Assembly: GCA_965212205.1 (NCBI GenBank)
Contig: CBDBUX010000011.1
Span: 992,001 to 1,056,000, forward strand
DNA: 64,000 bases
Source of the DNA: JAHEJJ01 sp965212205
GTDB lineage: Bacteria; Bacteroidota; Bacteroidia; Flavobacteriales; Flavobacteriaceae
Direction: 5' to 3'
The notes below the pieces were generated by a model. That model saw only the letters and a list, made by a program, of their open reading frames with translations. It was not told the origin of the DNA and did no database searches. Of the stretch, positions 7,643 to 17,208 are shown piece after piece. The translations under genes and the position numbers were made by a program. Position 1 is the stretch's first letter, and every line of letters begins with the position of its first letter.

Positions 7643-9865
7643 TTACAGGCGGAAATTATACCGGATCTTTAACAGGATCTGCTCGTTTTGTAGCTGCCAC
7701 CCGCGGTTGAGATCATTGAAATTATTATGGTTAACCACCAGAAAAACCTCGCCAAGCGGTGAGAATATCCAGTGAATACGGGCATTAAGGCCTAATGTCC
7801 TGCTTACCGTATCGTACTGTAAGTAACTATTTAACTGTAAGTCTGAGGTTACATTAAAACGCACCCGCAATCCTGCAAGGGTCTGCTCAAAATCCCCGAA
7901 GGGCAGGCGGGCCGAATTCCTAAGCCCGCTAAATTCGAATCCTAAAAGTGGCAAAGGATTCCAATTGATCTGTAACACTACTTCGTCGAGGCGGCCATCA
8001 TAAAAGGTACCGAACCACCAGCTGGCCTGCCCGCTGAGTCGTCGTTTGGCCGCAAACTCGGCTTCCAGGCGGTAGCGCATAAAATGATATTCCCCTTCGG
8101 GAATAGTGACCCCTTCAGAGATCTCAAAAGGTTCCAGGATGTTTTCACCTACGGGCCTGATATTGAATTCGACCCGGTCGCCGCTTTCCAGCCTCCAGTT
8201 GATGGGAGCGGTAAATACGCTGTACGATTGCCAGGGACCTTCAATATTCCTCACATACGTCGTAAACAACTGATGGAACATCTGGCGTACCAGTGGCCAT
8301 TCGGGCCGGGGTGCAAAAGTGGCCCCGGCACGCATATAATGTACGCCCTGGCGCGGCACAAAACCCAATGACGGATCAAAATCCTTGCCTATACGTGCGT
8401 AAATTGCCGCGGCATCCCATTTGTCATTGGGATAGTCGACCTTAAAGCCAAAGGCCGATTGATCGTTGGTAAGATCCTCACGATCAGTATATAAGGCCCA
8501 TCCGCCCAGCAGAAAATTCTTGTCACCTCCCATGCTTGTGGTCTGGTATGTAAAATCAACTCCAGACATCCAGCTGTTACCACGGTTGAGCGGATCACCA
8601 ACCGAACCGATAAAGCCGATAGTACTCTCCTTAAAAACGTTTTGCCTCACCCTAACCACTCCCATATTGGTGGCTTCATATCGGCTCGAATCGGTTTCTA
8701 CCAGGTCGGTGCGAACGCCCAGCCCGCCAAAGGCAGTCTTTCCCACACGGCCGTTGACCTTGCCACCCACGATGATCGGGATCTGGTTGTTGTCTATAAG
8801 CCCTATCCTTCGGCTAAAAAATGGCAGTACGGTATTGCGGCCGGTACCGAATCCAAATTCGAAAATATCGGAACCTTCCAGAAAGAAGGTCCGCTTTTCG
8901 GGGAAAAACAGTGGAAAACGGGTCAGGTTGGTTTGTCGGGTATCCACTTCGGTTTCTGCAAAATCGGTGTTCAGTGTCAATGTAGCCAAGACATTGGGGC
9001 CGATACGCTGACTGGCATCCAGGGCGCCGTCGAGGGTGAAGACCGATGGCTCGCCACCACCATCTCGGTTAAATTCGCCTACCAATGAGGGGCGGATATT
9101 TAAGCCCAGGCCGTAGTTGAATTCCGGAAGACCGGTGAGCAAGCCCGCCTTACTGGTCTGAATAAACCATTGATCCCGATATACGTTGGCCCAGCGAATG
9201 GTTTCCTGATTACGCTGGATCCTACGCTCCACGTTAAAACCCCACTGGGTAAGTCCTTTGCCATAGGAGATGCTTTGAATAGGCAATAGTATCTCTACCG
9301 ACCATCCGTCAGAAAGTATCGCAACCCGGGCCTCCCAAACTGCGTCCCAGTCTTCGTTCTCAGACTCACCACGGTTCGATACCAGGGCATCGTAGCGGGC
9401 TGCAAGGGCGTTTACCGCTAAAATATAGCCCGACTGGCCATCGAGAAAAGGGTCAAGAACCACTTTTACATGATCTTCTTCTGAGACATCCGCATCCCTG
9501 ATCTTGGAAAATCGGACAATTTTATCGGGTTCCGGATCCGAACAATGGATCCCGATTACAACAGTGCGGGCATTGGCCAGTACGCGTACCCGGGTAGGGT
9601 AGGATGGGGTGCCCTGTTCTTCCGGAACAACCATCCTGAACTCCTCCAGCACAGGTGCATTTTGCCAGTCTTCTTCATCGAGGATCCCGTCTACAATGAT
9701 CTCGGATTGGAGCGTTCCGGCTTTGAACTGAGGGCGATCTGTAGCCTGCCCAACACATATTTGGCATATGCCAAGGAAGCTCAATAAAATTAAGGCATTC
9801 AAATATGTCCGGTACGAAATTGGCTCAACAGTCTTGTGCTGGTATGGGTTGGTAAGGTCTTTCAA
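7643..9865 (-). CDS. CBM9/DUF5916 outer-membrane protein
   Basis: A 740-residue exported protein. After a signal peptide (cleavage near VGQ-A) comes a family-9 carbohydrate-binding-like domain (about 60-230, 'GILDEEDWQNAP') and then a long region of alternating strands ending in '...ILLKIRYNFRL'. A terminal aromatic/basic strand ending in Phe-Arg-Leu is typical of an outer-membrane beta-barrel. This architecture is DUF5916, abundant in Bacteroidota and linked to glycan or surface functions. The start is a TTG with a GAGGG element a few bases upstream; a second TTG at 9802 is an alternative. Confidence 0.88.
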   Translation of the reverse strand: MKDLTNPYQHKTVEPISYRTYLNALILLSFLGICQICVGQATDRPQFKAGTLQSEIIVDGILDEEDWQNAPVLEEFRMVVPEEQGTPSYPTRVRVLANARTVVIGIHCSDPEPDKIVRFSKIRDADVSEEDHVKVVLDPFLDGQSGYILAVNALAARYDALVSNRGESENEDWDAVWEARVAILSDGWSVEILLPIQSISYGKGLTQWGFNVERRIQRNQETIRWANVYRDQWFIQTSKAGLLTGLPEFNYGLGLNIRPSLVGEFNRDGGGEPSVFTLDGALDASQRIGPNVLATLTLNTDFAETEVDTRQTNLTRFPLFFPEKRTFFLEGSDIFEFGFGTGRNTVLPFFSRRIGLIDNNQIPIIVGGKVNGRVGKTAFGGLGVRTDLVETDSSRYEATNMGVVRVRQNVFKESTIGFIGSVGDPLNRGNSWMSGVDFTYQTTSMGGDKNFLLGGWALYTDREDLTNDQSAFGFKVDYPNDKWDAAAIYARIGKDFDPSLGFVPRQGVHYMRAGATFAPRPEWPLVRQMFHQLFTTYVRNIEGPWQSYSVFTAPINWRLESGDRVEFNIRPVGENILEPFEISEGVTIPEGEYHFMRYRLEAEFAAKRRLSGQASWWFGTFYDGRLDEVVLQINWNPLPLLGFEFSGLRNSARLPFGDFEQTLAGLRVRFNVTSDLQLNSYLQYDTVSRTLGLNARIHWIFSPLGEVFLVVNHNNFNDLNRGWQLQNEQILLKIRYNFRL

Positions 9866-10000
9866 TAGTCCCTCTATAAATCAGCAGAATTAGTGGTGTT
9901 ACCCCAAAGATAACCAACATATCCCTGATAGCAGATGTTTGTGGAAGCTTAGCGTAGTTTTTTATGCTCTGTATAAAGGAAACTTTAGAAGACTCCTTGA

Positions 10001-10948
10001 TCACTTAAAGAGTTCATCCATAACCTCGCCCTGGTTAGTGGGCATTTCGAAGTCGAGAAGTTCTGCAATGGTGGCAGGGATGTCTGTCAAATCCCTTTCC
10101 GTTGCGGTGATGGTACCCTGAACAAAATCTGGGCCGTACGCAAAGAGATTAATATGTCTGCAGCCTTCACAATCATCGCCATGAGAGATAAAACCATCGG
10201 CGATGCCATCTAAATGCCTGCCGTGGTCGTTTGTGACAAACATGGTGGTCGAGTTTTTATAAAAAGGATCATTTTCAATAAACTCCCAAATTTGATAAAC
10301 ATATTCATCGCTTGCTGCAATTCCTTCCAGATAGCCGTCCCAGTCGTTTCCGTGACCGGAAGAATCCGGTTCCCGAAAATTTATAAGTACCAGGCGAGGA
10401 TGGTGGGCAGTTAAGATCTCGCTAAGCTGATCATAGGTAATGTTATCTGTCCTATACCCGGTTCCCAACCCATCTACACCACAATTTGTGGCCGGTTGGT
10501 ACTGACCATGCCATTGTTCGTCATAACAATTGGCCAAAACCTCTAATTTATCCTTACTGGCAATCACCCAGGCTGCGGTACTATCTTCAGCACTTGCTTG
10601 CAGCCAATGCTGAAAAATAGAAGGGTTTTGAGGTAATTCCCTTCCACTGTTATTGATTTCCTGGTAATTTCCTGTAGATATGGCTGTATGGCCGGCATTG
10701 GTATAGGTGGGTCCGTTATTATAGAAATTGGTATATACCACCCCTTTGTTCGCCAGTTCATTAGCCAATCTCGGTATATGCTGGTGAGTGGGATCGCCCC
10801 AGGTTTCAGAATACCTCGGACCATCAACAACCACGACGAAGACGTTTTTAGTCTGATAACCATCTTCAACAGCCGAATCGTTATCACAGGACCATGCTAA
10901 CCCAAAGACCAGCATTCCCAAAAACAGCCACTTTAGAAATCGTTTCAT
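10001..10948 (-). CDS. Alkaline phosphatase superfamily lipoprotein
   Basis: A 315-residue lipoprotein hydrolase of the alkaline-phosphatase/nucleotide-pyrophosphatase superfamily. An ATG at 10948 gives a lipoprotein signal ending in AWSC. The frame also opens at 10987, but those 13 residues are not signal-like. Metal-site motifs are visible: 'VVVDGPRYSETWGD', the nucleophile region 'PTYTNAGHTAISTG' and 'VTNDHGRHLDG'. Such proteins cleave phosphomono- or diesters, or act as sulfatase-like hydrolases, in the periplasm. The exact substrate is unclear. The gene stands alone between long spacers. Confidence 0.83.
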   Translation of the reverse strand: MKRFLKWLFLGMLVFGLAWSCDNDSAVEDGYQTKNVFVVVVDGPRYSETWGDPTHQHIPRLANELANKGVVYTNFYNNGPTYTNAGHTAISTGNYQEINNSGRELPQNPSIFQHWLQASAEDSTAAWVIASKDKLEVLANCYDEQWHGQYQPATNCGVDGLGTGYRTDNITYDQLSEILTAHHPRLVLINFREPDSSGHGNDWDGYLEGIAASDEYVYQIWEFIENDPFYKNSTTMFVTNDHGRHLDGIADGFISHGDDCEGCRHINLFAYGPDFVQGTITATERDLTDIPATIAELLDFEMPTNQGEVMDELFK

Positions 10949-11165
10949 ACTGTGAATTATAACGTCTTGGGGGGTAATATGTTGCATTAATTCATGCGCT
11001 GACCCGGGCCAGAGGTATGGCTTGTTAGGAATATAAAACTCCCGCGACCAGGCCCAGTTAGGTATTTTAAAGGCTGCTTATAATCTCAAAGAAAGTAACA
11101 GCTTTTTACCGAGATATTAGGGAAGATATACCATCAAAAATCCCTAATGTTTCTGGGCAACCGGA

Positions 11166-12155
11166 TTAACTCAACAAGGAGTATGTGATCAGCAATTGGT
11201 TGGCTTTCTTCCATCGGATCCAGCCCTTGCCCTGTTCTTCAAAATTGCTATCAACCAGGGCTACATACATCCAGTCGCTCTTCACCATCAAAGGTTGCAA
11301 AAATTCGTAATCGAGTTTCAATTCCTGTGAATTTTCCACTGGTTTTATATGTATTCGTCCTCCTTTGCCATCAGTGAATTCCACGCTATTTACAGAAAGG
11401 AGAAATTCTGGCCACGACATGTATTTCCCTTTGCTTTTATCCAAAAATATTCTTTGTCCGGTTTGCCTGTTGGCCTCCACTTCAATCGAGGTGCGTCCTA
11501 TGCCCAGGACCTTAAAGATCAGGATTCCATAATCGAGTTTTAGATGCTCCGGATAGAGCCAGGGTGGGGCGTAAGTGCTTGTGGGGTTTCCAAAGGCATC
11601 TTCTGCGAAAACGATACTGTCTGTAGGGGTGCTGGCTTCCAGGGCAGTTAGATTACCAAGGCCCGCATAGAAATAAAGTGTAGGATACCCGGCCAGGTCT
11701 GGTTTAAAGTATCCAACCCCCAATGATGAGGAAACCATATCATCAGAAGTCATAACGGTTGTAAGGTCTGCACTGGGCTTTGTGAAGGCTATAAGGGCAG
11801 CGTTAGGTTCTGGCGCAGTAGGTTCCAGCGATGGCGGTTTTTCGGGATTTGGGTCATGTGTTTTTTCACTTAACTGAAAGTAGCCATAGGCAAACAATCC
11901 CGCAAGAAGCACGAGGAGGATCCAGTTGATGCGTACGATGATTTTCCTGCTGGTATAGCTAAGAACAACGATCGCGATGAACAGTCCGACTATAGCAAAC
12001 ATAAGACCCCACATCAGCACAATCGCACCTCCTGCAAGCATCTGACCCTCAGCGGCACCACTTATTTTGGCGGCATATAAACCCAAAATGAAACAGAGTA
12101 GCAAACTTAGTAGATAGAATCCAAAGCTCGATAATCGGAAATATTTATTGCTCAT
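11166..12155 (-). CDS. Membrane protein paired with VWA gene
   Basis: A 329-residue protein with three N-terminal TM segments (about 10-30, 42-67, 73-94). A proline-rich linker ('PEKPPSLEPTAPEP') and a soluble beta-rich domain of about 220 residues follow. I do not recognise the family. Its ATG directly abuts the TAA of the upstream VWA gene, so the two are translationally linked and likely act together in the envelope. The soluble domain faces either periplasm or cytosol; three TMs and a basic 'SRKIIVR' loop do not settle the topology. Confidence 0.75.
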   Translation of the reverse strand: MSNKYFRLSSFGFYLLSLLLCFILGLYAAKISGAAEGQMLAGGAIVLMWGLMFAIVGLFIAIVVLSYTSRKIIVRINWILLVLLAGLFAYGYFQLSEKTHDPNPEKPPSLEPTAPEPNAALIAFTKPSADLTTVMTSDDMVSSSLGVGYFKPDLAGYPTLYFYAGLGNLTALEASTPTDSIVFAEDAFGNPTSTYAPPWLYPEHLKLDYGILIFKVLGIGRTSIEVEANRQTGQRIFLDKSKGKYMSWPEFLLSVNSVEFTDGKGGRIHIKPVENSQELKLDYEFLQPLMVKSDWMYVALVDSNFEEQGKGWIRWKKANQLLITYSLLS

Positions 12156-13556
12156 TTAAAATTTCACTTCACGGATTATGGTTTCATTCTGTGTCACTTC
12201 AATCGTAATATTTTGGGCGGTTTTGGCTTTATGCACTCCCAGCGGCTTTATATTTACCTGGTACTGTCCGGGATTGAGCAGGAAAGAGGTTCCTTTCAGA
12301 TAGGTTCGCGAGCCGGCCACATTGGTGCCGGTACTCACCTCTTTTACCTTCACCACAGTATCTATATTTTCATTACCCACTTTAGTGTAAATTTCAAATT
12401 GACCGCTTTTAAAATCATGAGAAACCGGGGTGGTGCTGCCAGCTGTGATCTCAACAGCATCGAATTCGACAAGAGTATCGATCCCCTCCAGGCGCGTGAG
12501 GGCCTGGATAGTTACTTTATAAGTTCCAGGATTTACTTCCACATCCTGGATCGAGGTGTAAGTGCGGGTCTGTGCTACTACCTTCCCGTCGGCACCGTAG
12601 AGTTTTACCAGGCAGTCCCAGGCCTCTCCGTTGTTGGTAGTGGTGATTCCGAGTTTGCCGGCATCAAAGGAAACCGTTCGGTGTAGTACGGCATCATCAG
12701 TACTCTTAATCCCGGTGACAGTAATTTTATCTACATCGGATCCTCCCAGGGCCCGTACTTCCAGATTATAGGTACTGGGGGGCAGATAAAAGAGGGCGGT
12801 GTCTTTATATGTTCTCGATGCGATTGGACTGCGCTTGGCCACCACATCATAGGCCTTTACGTAGGCATCGATGGGCTCCCCGTTCTTCATGGCATAAACC
12901 GTAACATTACCATCGGGCAGGTCCACAGAAGTAGCCGTGGCTGCATCCAGAACTTCGCCCAATCCCTCGGCATTGGCGGCATCGTAATAATTCCCACCTC
13001 CTGCTTTGGCCGCACATAAGAGCTGTTCTGTTTCTGAATCTTTCAGTCCGAAGCCGATGATATGAAGTTTAAAATCGAGTCCTTCTTCTTTTGCAGCGCG
13101 TATTACATCGCAAATATTACCTCCACAGGACTCGATCCCGTCGGTCACCAGGATAATGGTAGCCTTCATACGGGTATCCCGAAGCTTATCGATCACCAAC
13201 AGGGCAGAATAGGCCAGAGGGGTTTTCCCTAGTGGTTGAATCCCTTTAACGGCTTCGATCACCGAAGATTTTGTACCCTGTTCCACATCGACCAGAAATT
13301 CCACATCCTTACAATCCCCTTTTTCGCGATGCCCATAGGCGACAAAACCAAGTTTCTGATTTTCGGGCAGTTTGCTCACCGAACTGCTCAGTACATCAGC
13401 GGCGATTTCCATCTTGGTCTTGCCCTGCATCTGCCCCCACATAGAACCACTGGCATCGTAAATAAACAAAATAGGTGAAGGTTTTGTGGCAATATCCTGG
13501 GCAGAACCGTACAAAACAAATCCTGCTGCGAACAGAAGAAGGAGTGTTTTTTTCAT
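12156..13556 (-). CDS. Secreted von Willebrand factor A protein
   Basis: A 466-residue protein with a signal peptide (cleavage after YGSA). A VWA domain (about 27-205) carries the MIDAS metal motif DASGS (34-38) and 'VTDGIESCGG'. The C-terminal half holds three similar beta-repeats of about 85 residues. Each contains an 'RTY' strand followed by a '(L/V)xPGxYxVxI' or 'LPPSTYNLEV' strand, resembling PEGA or transthyretin-like modules. It is probably a periplasmic or surface binding/scaffold protein. It is the first gene of an abutting pair with the membrane protein at 12155. Confidence 0.87.
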   Translation of the reverse strand: MKKTLLLLFAAGFVLYGSAQDIATKPSPILFIYDASGSMWGQMQGKTKMEIAADVLSSSVSKLPENQKLGFVAYGHREKGDCKDVEFLVDVEQGTKSSVIEAVKGIQPLGKTPLAYSALLVIDKLRDTRMKATIILVTDGIESCGGNICDVIRAAKEEGLDFKLHIIGFGLKDSETEQLLCAAKAGGGNYYDAANAEGLGEVLDAATATSVDLPDGNVTVYAMKNGEPIDAYVKAYDVVAKRSPIASRTYKDTALFYLPPSTYNLEVRALGGSDVDKITVTGIKSTDDAVLHRTVSFDAGKLGITTTNNGEAWDCLVKLYGADGKVVAQTRTYTSIQDVEVNPGTYKVTIQALTRLEGIDTLVEFDAVEITAGSTTPVSHDFKSGQFEIYTKVGNENIDTVVKVKEVSTGTNVAGSRTYLKGTSFLLNPGQYQVNIKPLGVHKAKTAQNITIEVTQNETIIREVKF

Positions 13557-13682
13557 AATATAATTATTAATCGGTATGGCCTTAGGGGCTTAAGACTCTG
13601 GTTGTTATGGCAGGCCTGCTGCCACGGGGGAGATCGGTTACTATAAATATATTAAAAATTGATAATTGATAGAGGCGTGTTT

Positions 13683-14486
13683 TTATTTTACAACGATTTT
13701 ACGTCTATAGTAGATCCAAATGGCGCCAAGCATAATTAGGCCGATCAGGATAAAAGGCCAGATATTGGCAAGGATCACAAAGAACCAGATCAGGTTGTTC
13801 CAGCCATTGCGGAATCCATTGCCGAATTTTTCACCAAAAGCGGTTTCCTTGGCGATACGCTGGTAAAAGGTCATATCGACCGTTGCATAGGCCACGCTCT
13901 TTTTCAGGTAGTTCAGCCGGCCTTCGATAGATTCGATCTCCGAGCGCAGCTGCCCGATCTCTTTTTCGATGGCCAGGACTTCGGTGACGTTCTTAGCGTC
14001 ATTAAGGAGTTCCAGGTAGCGGGCCTCCAGCTCTTTTTTTGTTTTTAGCCGGGCTTCGGTATCGATATACTCCTCGGTTACATCGCGCACGTTAAGGTTC
14101 TTGCTGTCGAAACGCTCTATCCCTTTGGTGGCATCGGCCATAAAGGCGTCGAAGTTTTCGGCGGGTACGCGTACAGTGAGGGTCTGACTGATCCTTCCGC
14201 TAGATTTATACTCGCTGTCTGAAGAGATATAGCCCTGGTACTTGTTTACCGCTTCAGTTATAGTGGCGCGTGTTTTGCCAAGGTCATCGGTACGGAATTC
14301 TACCCGCCCTTCTTTGATGAGCTTACGTTCTATCTCTTCAGCTGCCATCACATCCTGGCGCATGGCCAGTTCTTTCGATTCTGGCATGGCCATGGTAGAA
14401 GATTCTGATCCCGAATTACATGCCGCGAGGCCGATCAGGAAGATAATAATCAATGCTCTGCTTGTGATTTTTGCTAGTTTCTTCAT
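13683..14486 (-). CDS. DUF4349 domain lipoprotein
   Basis: A 267-residue lipoprotein (lipobox LAAC, Cys23 from the ATG at 14486) with the DUF4349 pattern: 'KEGRVEFRTDDLGKT', 'YISSDSEYKSSGRISQTLTVRVPAENFDAFM' in part, then a long coiled coil (about 130-190) and a C-terminal TM helix with a 'YYRRKIVVK' tail. The frame extends upstream to 14540, but those residues are not signal-like. It is a predicted periplasm-spanning membrane protein of unknown function. It stands alone. Confidence 0.85.
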   Translation of the reverse strand: MKKLAKITSRALIIIFLIGLAACNSGSESSTMAMPESKELAMRQDVMAAEEIERKLIKEGRVEFRTDDLGKTRATITEAVNKYQGYISSDSEYKSSGRISQTLTVRVPAENFDAFMADATKGIERFDSKNLNVRDVTEEYIDTEARLKTKKELEARYLELLNDAKNVTEVLAIEKEIGQLRSEIESIEGRLNYLKKSVAYATVDMTFYQRIAKETAFGEKFGNGFRNGWNNLIWFFVILANIWPFILIGLIMLGAIWIYYRRKIVVK

Positions 14487-14604
14487 ATCGATAAATTTTC
14501 GCTGAGACTGCACTTCAGGCAGCTCAACCCGCCTTGCCACAGGCCCGTATTTATATGCTGTACGTGCCTGGGATTCGGCATTTAAATATGAAAAATATCA
14601 ATTA

Positions 14605-15051
14605 TCAGGCCGATCTAAGCAGACTTAAGAGAAGATTAAGAATAAATATCACCTGTGCCAGGAAGATTACAGCTATAGTGGTATGGAACTGAGATTCGAG
14701 TAATTCCATGGTATCCCGACTAATAAGTTCCCCAAAATTCTCGGAAAGCGATAAAACGAAACTGGCCAGCCCGATGAGTACTAAACCTCCCAGGGTCAGT
14801 GCCAGGTGGATACCGCTTAGCCATGGAGATAGTCTCTTCTGCAAACGCTCCATCAACCAGTAGCCCAGGCCCAGTAAAAAGAGCCAGATGCCCGCCACGG
14901 CCACCAGCAAGCCTTTACCGATGAGAAAGTAGGTGTCGTGTATATTAATATCTATAACCTCATCTCCTCCGTCCAGACCAACTAGCAGCAGTAAAAGGGC
15001 AAAAAGCCAGCAGAGGGTGTAGGGTTTGGAGAGGAGCAGATTTAAAGACAT
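14605..15051 (-). CDS. Small four-TM membrane protein
   Basis: A 148-residue protein with four hydrophobic segments. Between TM1 and TM2 is 'INIHDTYFLIG', which resembles the conserved HDTYxVV stretch of heme-copper oxidase subunit I. The rest of an oxidase (other haem and copper histidines) is missing, so this is only a local likeness. I do not recognise a function. It is the last intact gene before the AT-rich accessory region. Confidence 0.65.
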   Translation of the reverse strand: MSLNLLLSKPYTLCWLFALLLLLVGLDGGDEVIDINIHDTYFLIGKGLLVAVAGIWLFLLGLGYWLMERLQKRLSPWLSGIHLALTLGGLVLIGLASFVLSLSENFGELISRDTMELLESQFHTTIAVIFLAQVIFILNLLLSLLRSA

Positions 15052-16621
15052 CTATGGCATTAAGATATTAATGGCTAATGGAAACTTGACCGCCAATACT
15101 AATGATCGGCGGAAATTCCTATCAATAAATCCGATTTTCTATGTAGGCACAACTGTTCAGTTGGTGATTCAAGTTTTAATACTAATGGAATTCTACCTCG
15201 GGAAAGCAGTCGAATTCAATTAGCAAGTTAATAATGTTTCTTGACAGGATATCGATTTTATATTAATCTCATGGCAACAGGATAAACCAGATCTTCCCAC
15301 CGAATTTTCAATTCTATTTTCATACATCCTTTCTGAGGATCATCAGTGCGTTTTAAAAGTGCCGTCTGGCTATCATTTGCTGTCGGCATGTATCAATACT
15401 GCGAATCACTCCAGAAATTCCTGAGCCCAAACTTTGGTATTAAGCGATAGCCGCTTTCCTAGAATCATTGATACTGGAATTTGCAGATGATGCTTCTACC
15501 CGTCAGAAAATTATTAGGAAAATGGAACATTGGCTATTGGCTTTTTTTAATGCCATGTTTCTAATTAATTCGTTTCAATGCTCGTCGGGAATTAAATGCC
15601 ATACAGACTTTGGATTGTCATTCGCAAATATAGTATTCTGTTGTGAGTACCAATGCAATAGACCAAACCAATTCCATCCAGAAATCCGTCATATTTTCTT
15701 TTGCAATAGCCTTTTTTTGAAAATAGTGTATCCTGGTAGCCGGATAGGATTTTTTTTCTGGATAACAAAAAGCTCAAGGTCGAACATGAAATTCTAAAGA
15801 AAGAAATTACACAAATCAAAAGCCCCATGGCCAGCGCAGACACCAGCAAGTCAGAACCCCATTCTTAGCCAGGACAATGATCCATATTATTCAGATTCTG
15901 ATAACCCTTCAATATGAAAACTTGGTGGTTAATGATTTGGTACTATAGTGAATTCTAAACTCAATAACCGTAAAAGTATTTTTTTGGAACTTGCACCTAT
16001 GCAAATCAGATTCCTCTGAAGCATTCATCCGCTAGAATCATTTGAGCTTCAAACTCATATTCTATCAAGCTGAAAAAGAAAATCTTTATAGAGCTCAACG
16101 AAAATGTTCTCCATTCATCACTGATTACTTAGATAAGGTTCGACGATGAATTCTTGTCCATTCTCCCTCAGTAGGCATTGATGAATTAAACAACTTCATT
16201 CTCAGGAGCCTTTTGGGACTATATGTTAGGGAGCAAGCCAATAATTACAGTTTTCTAAGCTATATCGGATTGATGACCTTGAAAAACCATCTAAATATCT
16301 AGACCAGGGATTCTTACAGATTGAATCTAAGGCTATATAAAGTCTAAATAAGAAAAGAGCTTGCTCGATTGCAAGATGAACTCAAAGTATGCCAAAGCAA
16401 GCTGCCATAAGCCCACGCAAATTTATTAATAAATATGGTTCAGTTGTAAGCGTGCCTTATATTTCTGACAAATTCTGCTATTTCAGGATTAGATTCAGAT
16501 TGAACTCATATGTTCGCGGAAAGATTTTGGCTCTACCTACGCCCCTAGCTTCGATGAACTAGTATGACTTTGTCACGCCGGCGGCGTGTTGAATTACAGG
16601 CCTTGTTGTCGATTCGTTTTT
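15052..16621. other. AT-rich region without intact genes
   Basis: About 1.57 kb with no convincing intact ORF. Open frames here are short and poor in protein-like composition, but runs of codon-like sequence broken by stops are visible (see the pseudogene at 15961-16410). Another plus-strand stretch near 15776-15865 reads like a charged helix and ends at a stop. The region sits between core genes and the cassette-like array and looks like a zone of gene decay. Confidence 0.6.
15961..16410 (+). pseudogene. Decayed ORF remnant, family unknown
   Basis: One plus-strand frame from 15961 to the TAA at 16408-16410 reads about 149 codons with four internal stops. The longest open stretch (16150-16299) has 'SVGIDELNNFILRSLLGLYVREQ'-like sequence in part, followed after a stop by 'IRKELARLQDELKVCQSKLP'. 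The helical, charged C-terminus and the single frame suggest a once-functional, perhaps regulatory, protein inactivated by nonsense mutations. No family is recognised. Confidence 0.4.
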
Positions 16622-16978
16622 TTAAATTTTTTGTCCAAATGTCAAAAGGTTATTGTCTGGGTCGAGCACCGAAAATTCCTTTTGCCCCCAGGGTTTTATT
16701 TCCAATGGTCCGTTTGGATGGATTCTTGTCTGCTTTTCCAATAATGACTGGTGAAACTCGTCAATATTGTCGGTTCTTACATAAACTTGTCCATAATTCT
16801 CTTTCGGGTTAAGTGCTTTAAATTCAAAAAAATGAATTTGAATTCGGTCTTTTTCCATCATCAAGTATCCGTCAAAGTCGGCATTCCCAAATTCTTTAAA
16901 ACCCAGTTGGTTTGAGTAATATTCACGCGTCTTATTTTTGTCGCGCATCGGCAATTTCGGATGGATATCTGTGAGCAT
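16622..16978 (-). CDS. VOC/bleomycin-resistance-like protein
   Basis: A 118-residue vicinal-oxygen-chelate fold protein. It starts 'MLTDIHPKLPMRDKNKTREYY' with the typical 'LGFKEFGNADFDGYLMM' module and ends 'FSVLDPDNNLLTFGQ', matching bleomycin-resistance/glyoxalase-like proteins. Such proteins bind or modify small molecules as cytosolic homodimers. It is the leftmost gene of the cassette-like array. Its ATG lies about 65 bp from inverted-repeat site A, and its composition is AT-richer than the core genes. Confidence 0.88.
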   Translation of the reverse strand: MLTDIHPKLPMRDKNKTREYYSNQLGFKEFGNADFDGYLMMEKDRIQIHFFEFKALNPKENYGQVYVRTDNIDEFHQSLLEKQTRIHPNGPLEIKPWGQKEFSVLDPDNNLLTFGQKI

Positions 16979-17043
16979 ATTATAACAAATTTGAATTATT
17001 GACCTGCTTTGTTTTTGATCTCGAACAAGTTTTCTTAAATGAC

Positions 17044-17142
17044 CGCCAACGGTTTCGTGTATGAGTAGTAGCGGGATTTTCTACTAACAAACCTTTCGCT
17101 TTATCCCTTCAACCGCTATTACTTATACACAATGTTAGGCGA
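17044..17142. repeat. Cassette-like inverted-repeat site A
   Basis: An imperfect palindrome of about 99 bp. The left arm starting CGCCAACGGTTTCGTGTATG pairs with the right arm ending TTATACACAATGTTAGGCG. The inner parts (AGTAGTAGCGG / CCGCTATTACT) also pair, around an unpaired loop. On the minus strand it begins with GCCTAAC, fitting the RYYYAAC end of integron attC sites; the other end (GTTGGCG) fits GTTRRRY only partly. It lies between the VOC and MORN genes, which are about 65 bp away on each side. Confidence 0.6.
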
Positions 17143-17208
17143 CGTTTTTTATTTTTTAATCTTTTCAATAGACTTTGCGGTTTTAAAGAGGAAATTAAAC
17201 CTATTCTG

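Noticed and set aside
8466..9011. 181-codon plus-strand ORF
   Set aside because: Antisense to the CBM9/DUF5916 gene; no protein-like features.
14605..15051. Heme-copper oxidase subunit I fragment
   Set aside because: Only one HDTYF-like stretch matches; metal-binding histidines of an oxidase are absent and the protein looks complete with four TM helices.
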